Shown in pieces: positions 1-12,700 of a stretch of DNA of 64,000 nucleotides. Under the pieces are notes generated by a model that made no database searches, was not told where the DNA came from, and saw only the letters and a list, made by a program, of their open reading frames with translations. The stretch is taken from NCBI GenBank assembly GCA_951812925.1, contig OX638372.1, positions 9,949,410 through 10,013,409 of the forward strand, written 5' to 3'. Origin of the DNA: Calliopum simillimum (lineage: Eukaryota > Arthropoda > Insecta > Diptera > Lauxaniidae). Both the position numbers and the translations under genes were made by a program. The stretch's first letter is position 1. Every line of letters starts with the position of its first letter.

Positions 1-711
1 CCGAATGGTAGTATTTCGGGGGAGTCGTTTTTCCTGCATGATCCAAAGGAGGTGATTTATAATCGCGTTAAGGAACTATTCGATTCTGATTGTAGCAGCA
101 TCGCTAAGCGTGCGCAGACGGCAAAACATCATGGAAACTCTGCATCGAATGCCGCTAACTCAAAGGTGATCACAAATACCAGCAACGCCATGATCATACA
201 GGCTGATGTCCATTCAAGTTCGAGTGGTGCTGGTAGCGGTTCCGATGAATCGGTGTCAATACCCTCAAGTGTAGATTCTCCTAAGGCAAATAATCATCGT
301 AATCATAGTTTTAATCGTCATACGAATAATAATGGCAATAACAACAACAACAGCAATAATAATAATAGTCCATATGCTTTGAATAATAACAACAACAACA
401 TTGGTAGCAGTAGTTCAAATATTGGTGGTAGCAGCAACAACACTACCAACAGTAACAAGCTGCTGCATCAGAAGAAACACAACAATAACAGTATGATTAA
501 CAACAACAGCAACAACAATAACAACAACAACACGTCAAATGCACATGATCACGATTACGAGGACATCTATTTGGTACGCGAGGAATCTCGCAAGAATCAA
601 CAGAAATATAATATGGGACGTTCGCGTTCTCGTGATAGCGGCTCACATTCACGTTCCGCCAGTGCGTCATCTTCGCGAAGCACAGATGTCGTCATGCAAT
701 ATAGCAATCAT
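1..711 (+). CDS. f: forked-like exon A (Asn/Ser-rich)
   Basis: The frame is open from the first base, so the true exon start is outside the window. It encodes 237 residues: a conserved-looking start (SFFLHDPKEVIYNRVKELF), then about 70 residues dominated by Asn runs from AAC/AAT codons, then an RS-rich stretch (GRSRSRDSGSHSRS). It ends phase 0 at CAT followed by donor GTGAGT (712). The Asn run is typical fly low-complexity sequence, not a known domain. Confidence 0.8.
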
Positions 712-3700
712 GTGAGTATTAAGGTGTTGCTTTATTAAATCAAACATATCTACTACTTCTGAAATGTGTGCTCTCACGTATATTGTCGGAAATCTCGATA
801 TTCCTGAAATTTTCATGTAAAACGACCTCCTGACAGTCCCTGATTTCGAAGTTTTCCTGTTCACCTATGGGTATTTCATTTTATACGTCAAGAAATATAT
901 TACCCCGCATTTGGTCATAGAATAAGAAAAAGAAAATTTCTGAAATCCTGGGTCAAATAAGGGAATAGTCTTTTCGGATATGCCCATATATGTACATACC
1001 ATTATTACCAGAGATACGGAGATATACCGTTTCCAGTTTTTTTTTTTTTTTTTTTTTTTGTTTTTTTACTTGGGTGATGTAACGGCCCCTCATCTAATCT
1101 CCCCTACTTTTTGTACGTACGTTATTTGGTCGATACAGTTTGCATTAGACTGATTAAAAAACGAATTTTTTGAAATTCCGCGATTACCCCCAAAAATCTA
1201 AAAGACCAAGGTAAAGAAGTGATTTCGAAAATTTTTCAAAACACTTTAAGCCATTTTAATCCAATTTTTTGGGGGGGAAAGGAATCAAAAAGAAAAAATT
1301 CCTGACCCGACAACACCATATGAGCATGCAGCACCATAATACTCAACCACCGAATAAACTTTACATATCTAAAATCTACTTTCTCTATGTTGAAAATATG
1401 CAACAATGACCAATAATTGACTTCTTTCAAATTCCAGAATCTAAACAATAAACGTGATCCACATGTACTCAATCGCAACAAATCCCAATCCATAAGTGGC
1501 CTACATAGTAAATACGATTCATCGGTGCGCAAGGACAACTACTCTACGAAAAATGTGAATTTAAAGAATCAACTAAATAGCGGCATCAAAAGTGACACCT
1601 ACGAGACAGTCTGTCCACCAGAAGATGTCGCCGAACGTACCAAACAGTCAAATAAAAATTCGGTCATACGAAATAATCTAGATGGAGCATACAGTGGTGG
1701 CAGTTGTAATACAATTTCATCAGCACATTCAGCAAATGCCAACAGCAACATCAACAGCAACAACAATAGCAGCACCCGATTGCTAAAGCGCGTTTCATCA
1801 GCACCACCAATGCAACATAACACAATTGGTAAGTTACGATACATTCAATCAAAGTAGTTCGGTTCGGCTCAAACTGTTCTTTTCTTTTGGTTTAACAGTA
1901 AATGGACCACCACCACCACCGTTGCCTCCGCCACTACGTGCGCCAATGCATAAAAATAATTTCAATGCAGAGACTTTGAGTCACAAAAATTCAAACAACA
2001 ATTTGCATACGGATGCTTTGGATTCTGATTCCGGTTTAGAAGTCGTTGAGGAGCCAAGCCTTAGACCATCGGAGTTGGTACGCGGAAATCACAATCGGAC
2101 CATGTCAACAATATCAGGTAAGTGAAGCAAAGATACATAAATGTAGGACAATAAAAATAAATTGAATGCTGCTCCACTTTCCAACCAGATTAGGAACGGA
2201 TGATAGTAGCAATCTAATTCAATTTAATAAATTTAAAAAGTTTAGCAAACAGCGTGTATTGTAATGAAATAAATTGTACTAATAATTTAATTGGAGAAAA
2301 CTAAATGTTGCAATTACTTTGAATACGCATACAAAACTATGCCAAGAAATATGTGATTTTTGCAAGAACACATTTATATTCATATAATGATCCATTTTAT
2401 GTTAGATATTGTTTTTTCAAAATTATTATTGGCTTCTTTTGCTTTCCCATAAAATACGCATCTCCTTTTTGGTTTAAAAATCAACGCTAGGCTAAACCAT
2501 TCACCGTATCTTAATGTGAAAATATTACTTAGGTTCGAACTAAAAAACTAGTATGCACTATATTATTATTTTTATTGCAAATATTGTGCAATTACCACAA
2601 CCATCTTAAGGAAAGCTTTTTCATACCTCAATGAAATATAGAAGCCAGCAGCTATGGCAATCTTACACACTTTCACCCTCAGGATCATTGGTGATCACAT
2701 TTTATTGCCACTTTTTAATTCCCACTTTACCCCACTTTCCCCTATCGTATAATTTTATTTTTTTTATTCAATAATAATTATAATTAATGTTTAACGTCAT
2801 CTCCTTTAGCCTTCATCGCGTAATAAGTACATTAAACTTATTTGTTTTGTATGAAGCAAAATAAAAGTCATCCCTACACCAATTCAAAAGTTAGAAGGAC
2901 ACTTTAAAACGATATTTGCATAATTTTTTTTTTTTTTTTCTCTATTCGAGAGAAGCCAATAGAGTACTTTTCATTCTTCTGAAGCCCCACATTTTAAAAA
3001 AGTTGATACCCAAATTTGCTTCAAAAATAAAGAATATGTTCTCGCAAAAATTTAAGCGTTAAAAACTTATACTTTTTTTTGCAGTATAGATAATATTTGG
3101 TTCCAAAAATCGGTTTTTTTTTTTTGTAGTTTTTCGATTACTTGGTCGAAAAAAATATATTTTATTCAAAAACAAGACATCTTACGAAAAAAGCATGTGA
3201 GGCAAAAAATGCTTAGAATTGTCTTAAAAATACTTGTGACTTTTTTCAAAATTTTCGAAACTTTTTTAACATTTTTAATTTTTTTGACCAATTTTTGAAA
3301 ATATAAAATGTCTCAAAAAATTCTGCAAAAATTCACACGTAATCTTTGGACAAGATTCTATGCATTTGGTAAAAAAAGCGTTGTTCCGACCACGTAATTG
3401 ACAAACGTAAGAAGTTCGATTTTTGGAACCGAATATTATCTATCCTACAAAAAAAGGCACGATTTTTTAACGCCAAAACTTTTCCAAGAATATAATCTTT
3501 ATTTATGATCCAACTCTGTGAAGATAAATAATTTATGAGCAAAAAACATGTTTTTTCGCCAAAACGAGCCTTCAGGAGAATCGAAAGCGCACTATTAAAA
3601 TCTTACGAAAAAACTGTATAACACTAGTTTACAAAATTAAAAAAATCTCTATGACCAAGACTTCTTTATAAAATTCTTATGTGGTGTAGTCCCCTAAGCT

Positions 3701-6700
3701 AAAAAAAAAATTAAAAAAAATATTCCTGGATAGGTTTCCGAGATATCGGCCGAATCATTTTTTTGCTTTTTTTGAAAAAGGTGACCAATCATTATTCCGA
3801 ATAAATTCCGTTTGAACTGACAGATTTGACCAAAATTATATTTTTATAAAAGACAATTAAATTGTCAAGAACTGTTTTATACATTTTGACCTCATCCGAA
3901 TATTAACTGCGGAGATATGAATTTATATTTACGAACTTTATTATATTTTTTTGGGAATTCTGTGATCGAAAACTCTTTTTATCACCTCAAAAAGAAAGAA
4001 TCTGCCAAATGACCTCACAATTTATACTTTTTTTGCAAAACATAGACTTTTGCCTTCAATGAGCAAAATCCATGGACTTATAAGAAAGTTACAGACCTTA
4101 AAGTGAGATCACCTATTTTTAAAATTTTTCTAACTTTTCTTTAATTTGGATTTACATCTCTCAATAACTTTATTTTATCATTTTTATTTTTAAAAATGGT
4201 TAAGGCTTTTTCTATTTTCCTTGCTGCCATCCTTTTGACTTTCTCTTATAAGAAACCAGTTGTAGTCTCCCATCAATGCTTCATCCCAGTATCCTTGGTA
4301 TTTTTTCTCAATATTTTTTATCTGTTGATGGAATCTTTCACCATGTTCATCACTTAAATGACCAAGGTTTGGTGGAAAGAAGTCCAAATGAGATTGGAGG
4401 AAATGAATTTTAAGGGAGATGAGGACTCCTGTAAAAAAAAATTAAAAGGAATGTTTTATAAAAAAAAACTGTGCATAAAAATGTAAAAGTGAGTATATAC
4501 CTAGTTTTTTGTAGTTTTGTAGTTTTTTTCGACGATTTCTACATAATTTTCACTTTTCCTGTTTCCAAGAAAGTCATCGACTATAAGTTTAAAGGAGTTG
4601 AAAGCTGCTTCTTCATCTACAGTTAACTTCAATTTGAACCACTCATCCTTAAGTAATTTTTTAATCTGAGGCCTGTCGAAAATCCCTTCTTTGATTTTAG
4701 CGTCAGACAGTTTAGAAAAAAAAGGTTTTAAATGTAGAAACGCATCTCCAGATTTGTCTAATGCTTTTACAAAATTTTTTAAAAGGTCCAATTTGATATA
4801 AAGTGGTGGAAGAATGATGTCACACTTGCCTACCAGCGGATTATATTTAATGTTTGCTTCGCCCGGTATAAATGCCAATCGTTCGCCCCAGTCTTTTTTT
4901 TATGTGGTGCTGGCCACGAGCACGACTATCCCCCATACAAAGGAAACTGCAGTGTTTCGTGTATCCACCTTGTTATCCTAGCAATATTCCAACCATTTTC
5001 AAATCGGAACAGATTTTCCACTTGTGTTCGTTGTAATTAATAAAAACCAAAATTTGCGCGATTGCGTCATATGTATCCTTAGTGCAGACGGAATGAGCAA
5101 TAGGAATAGATAGTTTTTCGTTTCCATTATGTAGTAAAACTATCTTTAAACTTTCTTTGCTGCTATCGATAAATAAGCGCCAATCTTCTTTATCATAAGA
5201 CTCTTTCAGTTCTTCAAATAGAGCAGGAACATCATGGCAATAGCAGACGTTTGCAGCTTTCGTATAATGTTGGGCGAAACGCTCATGTCGAGTTCTACGA
5301 TAGGATGAAATCAAGTCAGGAGCGCAGAAGCTTTTCTCCTTCATGCGAGATGTCAACTACTCTGATTTTTGTTTTGTAAGGTCAAGCTCTCGAATCCAAT
5401 CATTTAGCATTGGTTGAGTCATAAGTTTTGGTGTTTTTCCTACTTCAAACTCACTACCACTTGCAATTTCATCTTCGGGAAATGTTTGGCAAGAAGTGGT
5501 ACTCATATTTTCGGAAAAATCTCCACAGAAAATGTTGCCTGACGCTAATTCTAAAGCTGGTAACGTTACGGATTCGACCAATGGATAATCTATTTTCATA
5601 AATCGTCCAATGCCCATCTTTTTTGTTGCACAAAAGTAGCAGTCACTGTCATGGTTTACAAGTTGTCGCAACCAAATCATCGGTGAAAGGAATTTGAATT
5701 TTTGCCTAATACAAAAAAAGTTAGTTTTAATGCAAACCTATTGATAAAAACCAATTACTTCTTGCCAATGGACCAAGCACTTAAAGTCGCTTGATAGACA
5801 TGACATATAATGTCTGGAGTCCATAGCTTTTCCACATTCTGAGTTTTCTCTCCGAAGTACTGACAATACGCAGTTTGTAGCGCGTCAGAAAACAAACGTC
5901 GCTTTCGAGACTTTTCAACAATATATTTACCGCACACAAAACAAAAGCAATTTTGACTATTTTTACATATAAAAACCCGGCTTTTTCTATTCATAATTAA
6001 ATTATTGAGTCCGAATATAAAGGATTATGTTTTTTTGTTAATTTTGTTTTCTTGGACAATTAATTTTATTCAACTAAACTTAAAATATTTTCGTTTTGAC
6101 AATTTTAATTTCAACCCTCCGTCTGACAGATGTTCCGTTTACCTTCGCAACGACGGATGGTACCTGGCCAGACCCCTATACATTTACATGCATTTATATG
6201 TGAATAGAGGCTACCTACAGACACCTTTTCATACCAAGCTGGTATATTTTTTACATTCCTTACCTTTCTCATTCGTTTTGGCATATAATGACCCACATGT
6301 GTGAGGAAAATAAATCCAAAATCTATTCTAAATCAAAGGAAAAACATGTTTTTGTTTCGTGTGTTTTTGTTCTGTATATTGAATCATATAAAAATTGTTA
6401 AAATACGAATTTCTTTAATCGCTCTGAGGAATGCAAGCAAAATACAAAAACAAGTCAACAATGGGGTTGTTTACACGTATTGGCCCAGTTGCTAGACTAG
6501 AAACAGGTGAAAATGCAAATTTCGAAAACCTTTAAAAAAGGTGATCTCACTTTTAGGTCTGTAACTTTCTTATAAGTCCATGGATTTTGCTCATTGTAGG
6601 CTTAAAATTTTTGCAAAAGTCTATGCTTTGCAAAAAAGGTATAAATTGAGAGATCATTTGGCAGATTCTTTCTTTTTGAGGAGATAAAAAGAGTTTTCGA

Positions 6701-9700
6701 TCACAGAATTCCCAAAAAAATATAATAAAGCTCGTAAATATAAATTCATATCTCCGTAGTTAATATTCAGATGATTTTGGTCAAATCCGTCAGTCCAAAC
6801 GGAATTTATTCGGAATAATGATTGATCACCTTTTTCAAAAAAAGCAAAAAAATGATTCGGCCGATATCTCGGAAACCTATCCATGAATATTTTTTTTAAT
6901 TTTTTTTTTTTGAGCTAAGGAGACCATAGCAAAAAGGAATTTCACAATAAAGTCCTGGTCATTTTCGGACTGTAAATTAGTGTAATCAAATGCTTAGAAT
7001 CATTCAAAGCTAAAGTGTGAATTTTTTTTTAACATTTTATATATTATCAAAAATTGGTCAAAAAAAAAATATTTAAAAAAATCTGAAAAAATTCGTACTA
7101 TGGTATTTTCAAAAATTTCCCTTAGTTTTTAGATTTATTTACACTGCAAACGCTTAAATGTCGCCCTTAGAAAGATAAAATGTAAGACCAATTATTTTTC
7201 CCCCTTAATATTTTTCCTGAACATATCTACTGCTATCTCCACTCCTTCGGGACAAATCCCCCCGTTTCCAGGGCTCCCAAACTCCCCTGGTGGCTCCCCT
7301 GCACAAATAACCCCTCACCTCCTGGGGGGTGAACCGGTTGGGGTAAAATGTTTGATGGAATTTCATTATTCTTAATTTTTTCTTACACAAGATTTTCTCT
7401 GATATACTTACCCCTACGTCTACTTTTAAGTGGAGGAAGAAATCTCATGCAGTGGATATAAGGGGTAAATTTACTCAGAGAAAATATTAAGGGGGAACTA
7501 GTAAGGGTGTTACCTTTGGCCTGGCCAAAAATTAAATACCCTACACTTTAGTATTTTGAAAATTTTGCTTGTTCGAAAAGTGCCAAGCCCTCTTGACCGA
7601 ATTCACTTAGTTTTTTTGTTAGTTCTTCCACTAACCATTCCAAGTATATATGCGAAATTTGGTTTTATTACCTCAAATAACACTTGCACTACAGAAGTAC
7701 GTAAATTTTGCTTGTATGGGATGTGCCACGCCTTCTTCAATCCTCACATTTTCTTAAACTTTGACTTCCAATCCATCCCACTGTTTGGTTCACCCGTCAT
7801 TTGATTAAACCTCACAAAATATAGGGTTGTATTGTATCTACATCCCATTATTAAGAATTTCCATCCGAACCTAAAATATCAAAAAACACTGTTTTCGTTT
7901 TCCTTGAAGTTTTTTCCCCAAAAACTTTTTTGTATTTGGGAAGTAGTTTGCATGAAACTCAAAGAATTTAAATGAAATCTTTTCTGATTAATAGTAAGCC
8001 AACCAATTTAAGGGTATTATCCACTTTTATAAAATACATAGTAAACTTTCAGATTCTCTACTCAACAACGGATAACAATTCCGATATTCGGGTCCGATTA
8101 AATTAATTCTGTGGCTGGATACAAATTAAGCATCGAAAAATATGACACTCAGCAAATTTTTTTAAAAAAGTCAGTTATGATGAAATTATAATAACTATTG
8201 CTTTTGCTTTTTTGGTTTCTTTGATCTCAACTTTTTTAAGCCATGAATGAATAGTTTTTTTTTTTTTAATTTTGAATTATATATTTATGATTTTACTCAA
8301 AAAAAAGGACCCTCTACTACGAATTGTAAAAACCATATACCTAACATCAACATTGGCAACTATTTGCATATTTTAACAAAACACAATTTTCTTCGTCAAA
8401 CAATGAGAGAGGTTCATCATTACATTCCTGTGTCGTTCATAAATCAATAACGCATCACTTTTTAGATGTACTCGTAGTAACATGACGGTATGCCCACAGT
8501 TGTTAGCCAACAATGTTTGTACAGGTAGTCAGTCGCACGCAACACGCTATGGTCAACAAACAATTTGTTGTCTTATTGGCGCATACAATGTTTTGGTGGT
8601 TGGGGCCAAAAGTGGTTATGGTCTTGAACTGTGTGTGTTTTTTTTTTAGTCTTCTCGTTGGATACTTTCATTTACTGTTAAAGTTTAATAGCAGCAGCCA
8701 ACACACTGCATCATTATGTACAGCTGAATGGAGTTATTAACCCTTTGAGCCACCAAACCACAATTTATTTGTTGACGATCAACTACCACTTGTCACGGAC
8801 AATGACTGTGGTGACTTTGTGCTTGTCTTGTAAAGCTTCCGTTGACTTTCAATTATCTACTGTTGTTTTTGTGTGGGGCAAAGATTTGTAGTTGTTAACG
8901 CTATCAATGTGTGCGTCAACGCCTTCTTCAAGCAATTGGGAGAATTCGTGTGATTTTATAGATAACGTTTATTTTACTTAAAACGATCTGCTATGTAACA
9001 TTTAACTTTATTGTGTTGCAAATTTGATGAATAAATGACATCATCTCTTTAAACGAATTGATAAAAAAGTTTATTGTGGATAACATATTTGCTTACATTT
9101 TAAATTCTGTGGCTGGATGGAAAATCTACATAAGTCGACTTAAGCAAAAAAAAAATTTGAGCTCAATTTTCTAATAATTCTGGGTAAAATCACACTTTTA
9201 TTTTAGAACATTATTATTATGATCGAATAATGCACAAACAAAACAGTTAAAAATGAAAGTACAACTGCACCCAAAACTAATTGGAAATGGAGCTCAAACC
9301 TATTTTTGCTTAAGTCGATCTAAGCAGTTTTTCCTTCCTACCACATAATTAGTTGCATGTAGATTTTTAGGGTTCAATCATACAACCTGAAATTATACGT
9401 ATATTCATTATAATATGTATATTATTTTCATCCTTTAAATTGGCGCCCAACGTGCGCTACGTAAACTTATAACAGTAATTGTACAAAGATTCAAGCCGTT
9501 TTCAAACCCCTTGACTCTGTATCGTACAACTCCCATGGTGATTTCCAGTTCCAGTTGTAGAGGTTTTGAGGGAAATAAGAAAGCTAAAAAGCTCGCTAGA
9601 CATGGCATAATACTTGCTACATGTTAGTTATATATGAAACATAAGTGACTTACATAATTATGCACCAGATCTGGCCAACGATTTTCTTATAGCTTTGGCA

Positions 9701-12700
9701 AACCCTGTAATAAAATTAATGGTTGGTATACTCATTCTATATAACAGTCTTGCCCTCTCTAGAAGCTAGTTTAGGTAGTTGGGGATTTACTTTCTCGACA
9801 ATGTGTTTGATTTAGTCAACACCAGGATTCATAACTTTCTTTACATCAAAGTGTGTATATGTTTTTTTTTACAGTTATCACGACACTTATTCTAAGTATA
9901 ACCCTTTTTTTTGTTTTTCTGGACAGTACTGTGCTCTGTGAGAAGATGTCAAAATTTGATAGTCGTATGTTCATTTTTATAAATTTTTCAGTAGACGGAA
10001 TTTAAACTTTAATTTGATGGGAAAAATCATGGGAGTTATCGTGAATTAAGATTCCCGGGGAATTTTCTTTAGCTGCAATAGAGAATGCACGGCAGTCTGA
10101 GAAAATTCCCCGGGAATATTTATTCACGATAACCTCCCATATAAATGCTGTTCTATCATATACTGGCATGTCTTTTATCTCAGTAACCAGAAGAAGTAGA
10201 GATATAAGATTTTGCCAGCTCTTAGATGTTATGAAGAGCTGTCTAGATGAAGAGGAAAACACATTAGGAACAATTTTTGCGATCTTTACAAATATTTATG
10301 ACTCAATGTGCTAAGATGGCATAACATGAAATATCCGATTTTTTTGGAAATGGAATTTTTCTTCATTCACGCAGCCGATAGATTCTGGAGATAGGTATAA
10401 TCGATAATATATATAAATACATGACATAATTACCCTTAGCATCTAATTCGATTCCGATTGGAACTAAATCAAATCATCTAATTCGATTTTGATTTGAAAA
10501 TATCGATTTCGATTCTGCAAATAAAAATATATGATAGCAAACTCTCGATTTAATTTAGATCCAATGAAAATGGAATAAAATGATAAGGGTATGATATGTC
10601 TAACGTTTTCCCAGAAAATGGAAGTTTAAATTTCGTCTTCTGAAAAATGCTTAAAAATAGATATATCATGTTTTGCCATAGATATATTGGCTCATGTTCT
10701 TTGAAGAGTATTAACTTAAAAAAGAAAGCAGCAGATGGCCCACCTTTTATTTATATCTTCAATCATTTACCCAACTACTTAAATATAAAGGGGAAGTTAA
10801 TTTGAGTCAAGAAAATATCTAAGGAAAAATAAAATTTATAGAAGAAATAGAAAAAACATTTACGTATGTATGTAGACTAGAGATCAACACAAAAGATTTT
10901 CTTATAAGATGGGAAAGGTTCACATGAAAAGTGGAAGTGGAAGTAAAAATTGTAAAGCAATCACATACGTTACCTTAGTAAACACTGAGTAACAAAACAG
11001 CAACAAAACCACCTGAATATTGACACATGACAATGAAACCCCGATAATCATGAGAAAGAGTAGACTCACCTACTGATGACTTGCATTTTTAATGTGGCAA
11101 AATTTTCAATTTTAAAATTACAAAAAAAAAAAAAGAAATCGTGATAACTGCAAAGCAAAAAACATTACCAACAACATGAGCAATTTAGTAAGATGCTTTA
11201 ATGAAAATTAGAAAAAAAAGCATCGATTTCGGGATCTGGTTAAGTAACTTTCTTAAATAGAAAAAAAGTAGCGGTGATGAAAAAATCACATTTCCAAACA
11301 ACTATCTCGAAAACATGATCGGATTAAGGTTCATTAGACAACGAATCGAAACTGTTTGTTAAGATTCACAGCGTTATGAGAGAAGCGATGCTGCTGCTGC
11401 ACAGTGGGAACAAAATATGTAATCTTTGTTTTTTAACTTTTTTCAAACTCTTAAAGGAAAGCTGAAGGTGTAGAATTGCAGTTGAAATATAGTGCGACGC
11501 ATAGTTCTTGATAGTATTTGATTGTTTCGAACAGCTTCGTAGTACTGCAATTATACCTTGCTTAGAAAAAACCTACAAAAAATTGAGGAAAGATAAAGAA
11601 AATAATTATGAACAAAGGAGTATTAGGAAACATGTTAGACTCTTTCCAAATCGCACTTTCATCTGAAGCTCCCAAGGTTTTTTGCAATAATTATAAATCA
11701 AAACGTCTGGGTTCAGTCCTAACACCGTCCCTTTTTCATTATTTTTTGCAATAATTATAAATCAAAACGTCTGGGTTCAGTCCTAACACCGTCCCTTTTT
11801 CATTATTATTATTATGACTTTTTGTCATAGATCATCAATTCAATTGATTCTTTTGCGGATGACAGCAACATTTGTACTGCCATGCTCTTGAGAGTTTAAG
11901 GTAAAAAGACGTTATATGAACTAAATACTCTCAACTGACATAAAAACCGAGTAAGATCTAGCTTATTTGTGATTAGGAAACCAAAACCAAGACCGTAGCA
12001 GTGCAACAACAGGACCATGTTTTTTTTTTTTTTTTTTTTTTTTGGTTTTATTGATTTGGGTCTTGAACATTGAGTCTTGATTTTGATATTGAGTCTTGAT
12101 CTTAAAAAATGTCTGAATAATGTTGGGTATACAAAATGTTTTCGTAGTAGTTGGGTTTTTAAGATTGCAAAACCCGTATTGAGAGATGATTTAATGATGA
12201 TTTAATTTAACTATAAATTTCCAAGACTGAATAGCATTCTTGCTCTTGGTCTTGAAATTATACCAGCGTATTAATTCTAATATAGGCAAAATTGACAGTC
12301 CAAAGATCAACCAGAGTAAAATATTCCTTAGATCACTTAAATAACTAAGACACTCGGCTGGTCTTGATCTATAGCCTTGGTCTTGGTAATATTTCGAAAC
12401 CAAGAACGGTCTAACTAATATTTTTTTCTGGTTGTCCTTTGGACTATCTATTTTGACTATATTAGAGCTAGTCAGAAATACGATTCGCATATCCAGACCG
12501 GCGGGTCTCCAAAAACTACTTTGTAGCTGTCCAACAACGTTCGATAAAGGATGTTGATGTCGTCTTCTCTGTTGATTCTTTCGAGCACCGTCATACTTAT
12601 CCCTTATCGGTTGATATTACAATAAATTTTGCTCTGGGGAAATTTATGAAACAGTAACAGTTTCGCTGGACCGTTTTCTTCTATATATTAGCTTGATTAG

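Noticed and set aside
1039..1067. Long poly-T run in the first forked intron
   Set aside because: Considered as a retrotransposon tail, but there is no target duplication or adjoining coding sequence.
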